The notes below the pieces were generated by a model. It saw nothing but the letters and a program-made list of their open reading frames with translations, was not told the DNA's origin and made no database searches. From contig JAHDHQ010000003.1 of assembly GCA_020631235.1 (NCBI GenBank), positions 110,450 to 174,449 on the forward strand: 64,000 nucleotides of DNA, read 5' to 3'. How positions within the stretch are numbered: the first letter of the stretch is position 1; each line of letters starts with the position of its first letter. The position numbers and the translations under genes were made by a program. The stretch is from Saprospiraceae bacterium. Its GTDB lineage: Bacteria; Bacteroidota; Bacteroidia; Chitinophagales; Saprospiraceae. Shown in pieces: positions 61,013 through 64,000 of this stretch.

Positions 61013-61277
61013 CATAACCCCAAAAAACCAATTGAAAACAATATAAAACTGTCTTCCAATCTTTATTTAAATAGTGATCTATTTGCTTGCCTGAGGAAAG
61101 ATTGAACTTTCCTGCTCTTAAGACGTATAGTTTTCTTGAGGTCACTCTTTTTTTTAAAAAAAATTGATTTTTTTTAAAATCTTTATGTAATTATCTGATA
61201 TTCAATAACATACCAAAGAAATTATTTTTTATTTTTTTTCTATTTTAGTTGTGACCCTTCAAGTTTCCTAAATAATT

Positions 61278-61291
61278 AGCTTTGCAAAGCT
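61278..61291. promoter_or_regulatory. 14-bp palindrome before radA
   Basis: AGCTTTGCAAAGCT is a perfect inverted repeat, 16 bases before the radA ATG, immediately before a TAATTTTA (61292-61299) that differs from the -7 consensus at one base. It could be an operator for radA. Confidence 0.4.
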
Positions 61292-61307
61292 TAATTTTAG
61301 TCTCCGC

Positions 61308-62672
61308 ATGAAAACACAATACATCTGCAGTAATTGCCAATCGTCGTTCCCTGGGTGGATGGGAAAATGCTCTTCATGTAATGAGTGGAATACCTTGGTG
61401 GAAGAAGTCATTCAAAAGAAATCCAAAGCGGAACAGAAAAAAGAAATCTGGCAGGATAATAGTGACACCAAACATAAACCATTAGTACTATCCGAAATAC
61501 AAAATGAACATTATCAGAGACTTGACTTAGGTGATCAAGAACTAAATAGAGTATTAGGAGGAGGTTTAGTGCCTGGATCTTTAATTCTCATTGGTGGAGA
61601 ACCCGGCATTGGAAAATCAACTTTACTGCTGCAAATGACTACACGTCTACAACGGAAAGTACTTTATGTTTCCGGCGAAGAAAGTGCAGCACAAATAAAA
61701 ATGCGTGCCAATAGAATATCGGACAAATCGACCGAATGCTATATCTTTTCAGAAACTAACCTGAGCAATATTCTTAAGGAAGCCACTCATTTAAATCCAG
61801 ACTTGTTAATCATTGATAGTATCCAAACGGTAGCTACCCCTTTTTTAGAATCCTCTCCCGGTTCTATTGCACAAGTTCGCGAATGCACCAATGAATTACA
61901 GCGATTTGCTAAAGAAAACAATGTGCCTATATTTATTATAGGACACATCAATAAAGAAGGCTCAATTGCCGGCCCTAAATTACTTGAGCATGTGGTGGAT
62001 ACTGTGCTGCAATTCGAAGGTGATAAAAATTATAGTTATCGTATTCTGAGGTCTTTGAAAAACCGGTTTGGCTCGACGGATGAGTTGGGTATTTACGAAA
62101 TGTATAATGGTGGTTTAAAAATGGTTTCTAACCCTTCAGAATTGCTCTTATCGCAAAGTGATGAAGATTTAAGTGGTGCGGCTGTCGCATCTACCATTAA
62201 TGGAGGAAGGCCTTTGTTATTAGAGACACAAGCCTTAGTCAGTAGGGCAGTGTATGGCACACCCCAACGATCTGCAACTGGTTTTGATCTTCGTCGTTTA
62301 AGTATGCTATTAGCTGTATTAGAAAAAAGAGCTGGCTTACCTTTTGGCAATCAAGATGTTTTCTTAAATATTGCAGGTGGGATTAAAGTAGTGGATCCTT
62401 CCTTAGATTTATCAGTAGCAGCAGCCTTAATATCTTCTCTAAACGACATTCATATTTCTTCTAAAAACTGTTTTGCAGCAGAATTAGGATTAACGGGCGA
62501 AATAAGAGCCGTACATAGAATAGAGCAGCGAGTAGCTGAAGCAGATCGATTAGGCTTTGATAAAATTTATATATCTAAGTACAACGCTAAAGGCATAGAT
62601 CAATCAAAATTCCATGTCGAAATAGTAGCTTTGAGTAAAATTGAAGATCTAATCCATCATGTTTTCACCTAG
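61308..62672 (+). CDS. radA: DNA repair protein RadA
   Basis: A 454-residue RecA-like ATPase that promotes branch migration in recombinational repair. The N-terminal zinc finger has Cys7, Cys10, Cys21 and Cys24. Walker A is GEPGIGKST at residues 97-105, the RadA-specific LKNRFGSTDE lies near 249-258, and the C-terminal Lon-protease-like domain begins near 300. Length is normal. Its stop TAG shares the bases CTAG with the stop of the convergent helicase gene. Confidence 0.96.
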   Translation: MKTQYICSNCQSSFPGWMGKCSSCNEWNTLVEEVIQKKSKAEQKKEIWQDNSDTKHKPLVLSEIQNEHYQRLDLGDQELNRVLGGGLVPGSLILIGGEPGIGKSTLLLQMTTRLQRKVLYVSGEESAAQIKMRANRISDKSTECYIFSETNLSNILKEATHLNPDLLIIDSIQTVATPFLESSPGSIAQVRECTNELQRFAKENNVPIFIIGHINKEGSIAGPKLLEHVVDTVLQFEGDKNYSYRILRSLKNRFGSTDELGIYEMYNGGLKMVSNPSELLLSQSDEDLSGAAVASTINGGRPLLLETQALVSRAVYGTPQRSATGFDLRRLSMLLAVLEKRAGLPFGNQDVFLNIAGGIKVVDPSLDLSVAAALISSLNDIHISSKNCFAAELGLTGEIRAVHRIEQRVAEADRLGFDKIYISKYNAKGIDQSKFHVEIVALSKIEDLIHHVFT

Positions 62673-64000
62673 GCTTTTTGGTTTTTTAAAAAGCTACACC
62701 AGTGGCAAGTATCTTCATTACAACCATCTCTAAATTCATGATTCATAATTTTTTCGTAAGACTCAGCAATCTGTTTACTCACTAGAGCTTCTTCTTGTGG
62801 AGTGATGACATATTTTGCTTTTTTGAATGAGCCATCTTTCTTTTGCTCGAGCATGTTTACTTCACCTGAAGTCATCTTATGTTGGAGTCTAGGATCATGA
62901 TCGGTCAAGATTTTGTAGAAAACCATTTGTCTCCAGTAATCACCACCAATGACTTCTTCCTCTTCGTTTCCTTTTTTTAATTTTTTACCTAAAAAACCAC
63001 TATCTGCATTACCAGTTTTATAATCGATCACATAAATATAGTCTTTGTATTGATCGATACGATCGATCATTCCAGAAACTGGTACCCCTTGATAATTAGC
63101 AAGCGTTACTTTATGTTCAAACATCATCTGTCGAGGTAAATTCCAAGTTTCTTTGTACTCCTCATAATAATGGCTCAAGTTTCTTTTTCCGAAGGTCATT
63201 CTATTCTTATATTCTTTTTCGGTAAAGTGAGATTTATATTTAGCCATGGCCGCTTCGAATAGCTCAATAAGCAGATCTAATCCGACATTTTTATTTTCTT
63301 GATATTGTCTGAGGTAAAACTCTAAAGCTTGGTGAATAGCTAAACCAAAACCCATGCTTTCGCGTCTGGCTGAAGGCACACGCAATATGTTTTCGTAATA
63401 AAATCTAATCGGACAAGCCAAGTATTTATTTAGATCAGTTGGATTCATTTTAAAAGACTCTAAAGCCATATTTATGCGTGATGCATCTAGCCAATCTTTT
63501 TCTGGAATTTCTACGGATAATAACCGCTTTGATAAATAGGTAGCTGCTTCTGCTTCAGGTATATCCACCATTTGATGGTCGATCGTACCACTTTCTTTTA
63601 ATTCTACTAAAAATTTAGATGGTTCTAATTCTTTGGTAGCATCTTCAGATTTCTTTTTACTATAGGATAAGTATAAGTTTGATTTAGCTCTCGTCATACC
63701 TACATAAAACAACCTTCTTTCGTCATCTTCGAGATCTTCATTGGCTTCCATAATAGAATGAGGAATTTTAAAGCTTTTATTGTTAGCTCCTTTTGCCTCC
63801 CATTTATCTTTGGTGTTGCCGAGCATCCAGACTTTTTCGAATTCTAAGCCTTTGGAAGAATGGAGCGTGGTAAATAGAACTCCATTTTCATTTTGTATAA
63901 CTTGATTTAGAGGTAGTCCAATGTTGTTATCCATCATTTTGTGGATGTTATCCAGATGCTCGTGCAAAGCCATATTGGGGAATGCTGCTGTTTGCTCTTT
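62669..64000 (-). CDS. UvrD-type helicase with C-terminal PD-(D/E)XK nuclease domain (partial)
   Basis: The frame stays open to the right edge, so the N-terminus is missing; 443 residues are visible. First comes the end of a superfamily 1 helicase: TLHSSKGLEFEKVWMLG (motif V) and DERRLFYVGMTRAKSNLYLS (motif VI; quoted singly within limit). Then a RecB/Cas4-like nuclease: ACPIRFYYENIL, GMIDRIDQY and YVIDYKTG with the catalytic Asp and Lys, and at the end CNEDTCHWCSF. The cysteines (one before, three at the end) suggest an iron-sulfur cluster as in AddB. It would act in double-strand break repair. An internal ATG at 63973 is not the start. Confidence 0.9.
   Translation of the reverse strand, partial: KEQTAAFPNMALHEHLDNIHKMMDNNIGLPLNQVIQNENGVLFTTLHSSKGLEFEKVWMLGNTKDKWEAKGANNKSFKIPHSIMEANEDLEDDERRLFYVGMTRAKSNLYLSYSKKKSEDATKELEPSKFLVELKESGTIDHQMVDIPEAEAATYLSKRLLSVEIPEKDWLDASRINMALESFKMNPTDLNKYLACPIRFYYENILRVPSARRESMGFGLAIHQALEFYLRQYQENKNVGLDLLIELFEAAMAKYKSHFTEKEYKNRMTFGKRNLSHYYEEYKETWNLPRQMMFEHKVTLANYQGVPVSGMIDRIDQYKDYIYVIDYKTGNADSGFLGKKLKKGNEEEEVIGGDYWRQMVFYKILTDHDPRLQHKMTSGEVNMLEQKKDGSFKKAKYVITPQEEALVSKQIAESYEKIMNHEFRDGCNEDTCHWCSFLKNQKA

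Larger units (their letters stand above)
60981..61307. other. Intergenic region between the DksA-like gene and radA
   Basis: 327 bases without a gene. It holds the minus-facing hairpin (60986-61012), a second small hairpin AGGAAAG (61094-61100) / CTTTCCT (61107-61113), a T-tract at 61147-61154, long A/T runs at 61147-61180, and a palindrome next to radA. No known RNA family is recognised, although the structured part (61060-61160) followed by a T-run could be a small RNA on the plus strand. Confidence 0.4.

Noticed and set aside
61092-61115. GAGGAAAG followed by a matching CTTTCC, recalling a core segment of RNase P RNA
   Set aside because: Only eight bases fit and the region is too short and AT-rich to hold an RNase P RNA.
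60921-61145. Minus-strand frame next to radA
   Set aside because: Overlaps the zinc finger end of the DksA-like gene and hairpin sequence; no homologous pattern.
1-64000. CRISPR arrays, insertion sequences, prophage or integron genes
   Set aside because: No regularly spaced direct repeats, transposase, integrase or phage structural genes were seen on either strand.

Overview
The window is a piece of a Bacteroidota chromosome, most likely from the Saprospiria (Lewinella/Saprospiraceae-like); the phylum is well supported, the class is inference. The DNA is AT-rich. The supporting signs are: about seven secreted proteins ending in type IX secretion (T9SS) C-terminal sorting domains, SprB-type repeats, a complete MoxR/Bat operon, an S46 dipeptidyl peptidase, DUF2480, DUF3078 and DUF2141 proteins, and several Bacteroidota-type -7 boxes (TAnnTTTG). 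I see no phage genes, insertion sequences, CRISPR arrays or integrases. The window reads as ordinary chromosomal backbone rich in secreted and envelope proteins.

Layout. 1-1405: the end of lptB, two tiny coupled lipoproteins and a convergent unknown. 1462-9423: MoxR ATPase, DUF58, a BatD-like membrane protein, BatA, BatB, BatC, a truncated BatD-like protein and BatD, all on the plus strand with overlapping or abutting frames. 9484-12555: a large secreted metalloprotease. 12904-15265: asnS and an exported PqqB-like protein. 15319-19804: an ECF sigma factor, uvrA and a lipoprotein. 19840-25736 (minus): a VPS10/BNR-repeat lipoprotein, an RluE-type pseudouridine synthase, a CpcT/CpeT-family lipoprotein and a sugar dehydrogenase with a T9SS tail. 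26023-32420: a DUF2141 protein, an unknown, a secreted endonuclease I, a YwaF-type membrane protein, a DPP11-type peptidase and a TlpA-like lipoprotein. 32467-37830: a 1787-residue secreted metalloprotease with eight SprB-like repeats. 38026-45225: a DUF885 peptidase, TspO, an MscS channel, an outer-membrane barrel, tRNA-Gln, hpt and an M28 peptidase. 45340-48110: a terminator-like hairpin ahead of an ECF sigma factor, an 81-residue protein, a second MscS-type channel and a DUF3078 protein. 48208-54646: polA, cysS, a glutaminyl-cyclase-like M28 lipoprotein and an Omp28-like protein. 54706-60475 (minus): two Hsp20 genes, a pappalysin-like protease, an acyltransferase, a lytic transglycosylase, DUF2480 and scpB. 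60645-64000: a DksA/TraR-type zinc finger protein, radA, and the C-terminal part of a UvrD-type helicase/nuclease running off the right edge.

How the genes work together. The strongest theme is the cell envelope and secreted protein breakdown. Several zinc metalloproteases, an S46 dipeptidyl peptidase, M28 and DUF885 peptidases and a nuclease would feed the cell from external protein and DNA. The Bat operon, two ECF sigma factors, two MscS channels and the small heat-shock pair point to envelope and stress homeostasis. DNA maintenance genes (uvrA, polA, radA, scpB, the helicase/nuclease) are scattered among them.

The most interesting items for a second look are: three phased copies of a TGnCAAAATGnCAAA-type motif upstream of the Hsp20 pair; a strong hairpin terminator (with a possible 10-codon leader peptide) in front of the sigma/81-residue/MscS gene set; three BatD-like proteins in one Bat operon; a regular A/B superrepeat in the giant metalloprotease; and a perfect 18-bp palindrome upstream of the DPP11 gene. 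I did not find a clearly new multi-gene defence or mobile system.
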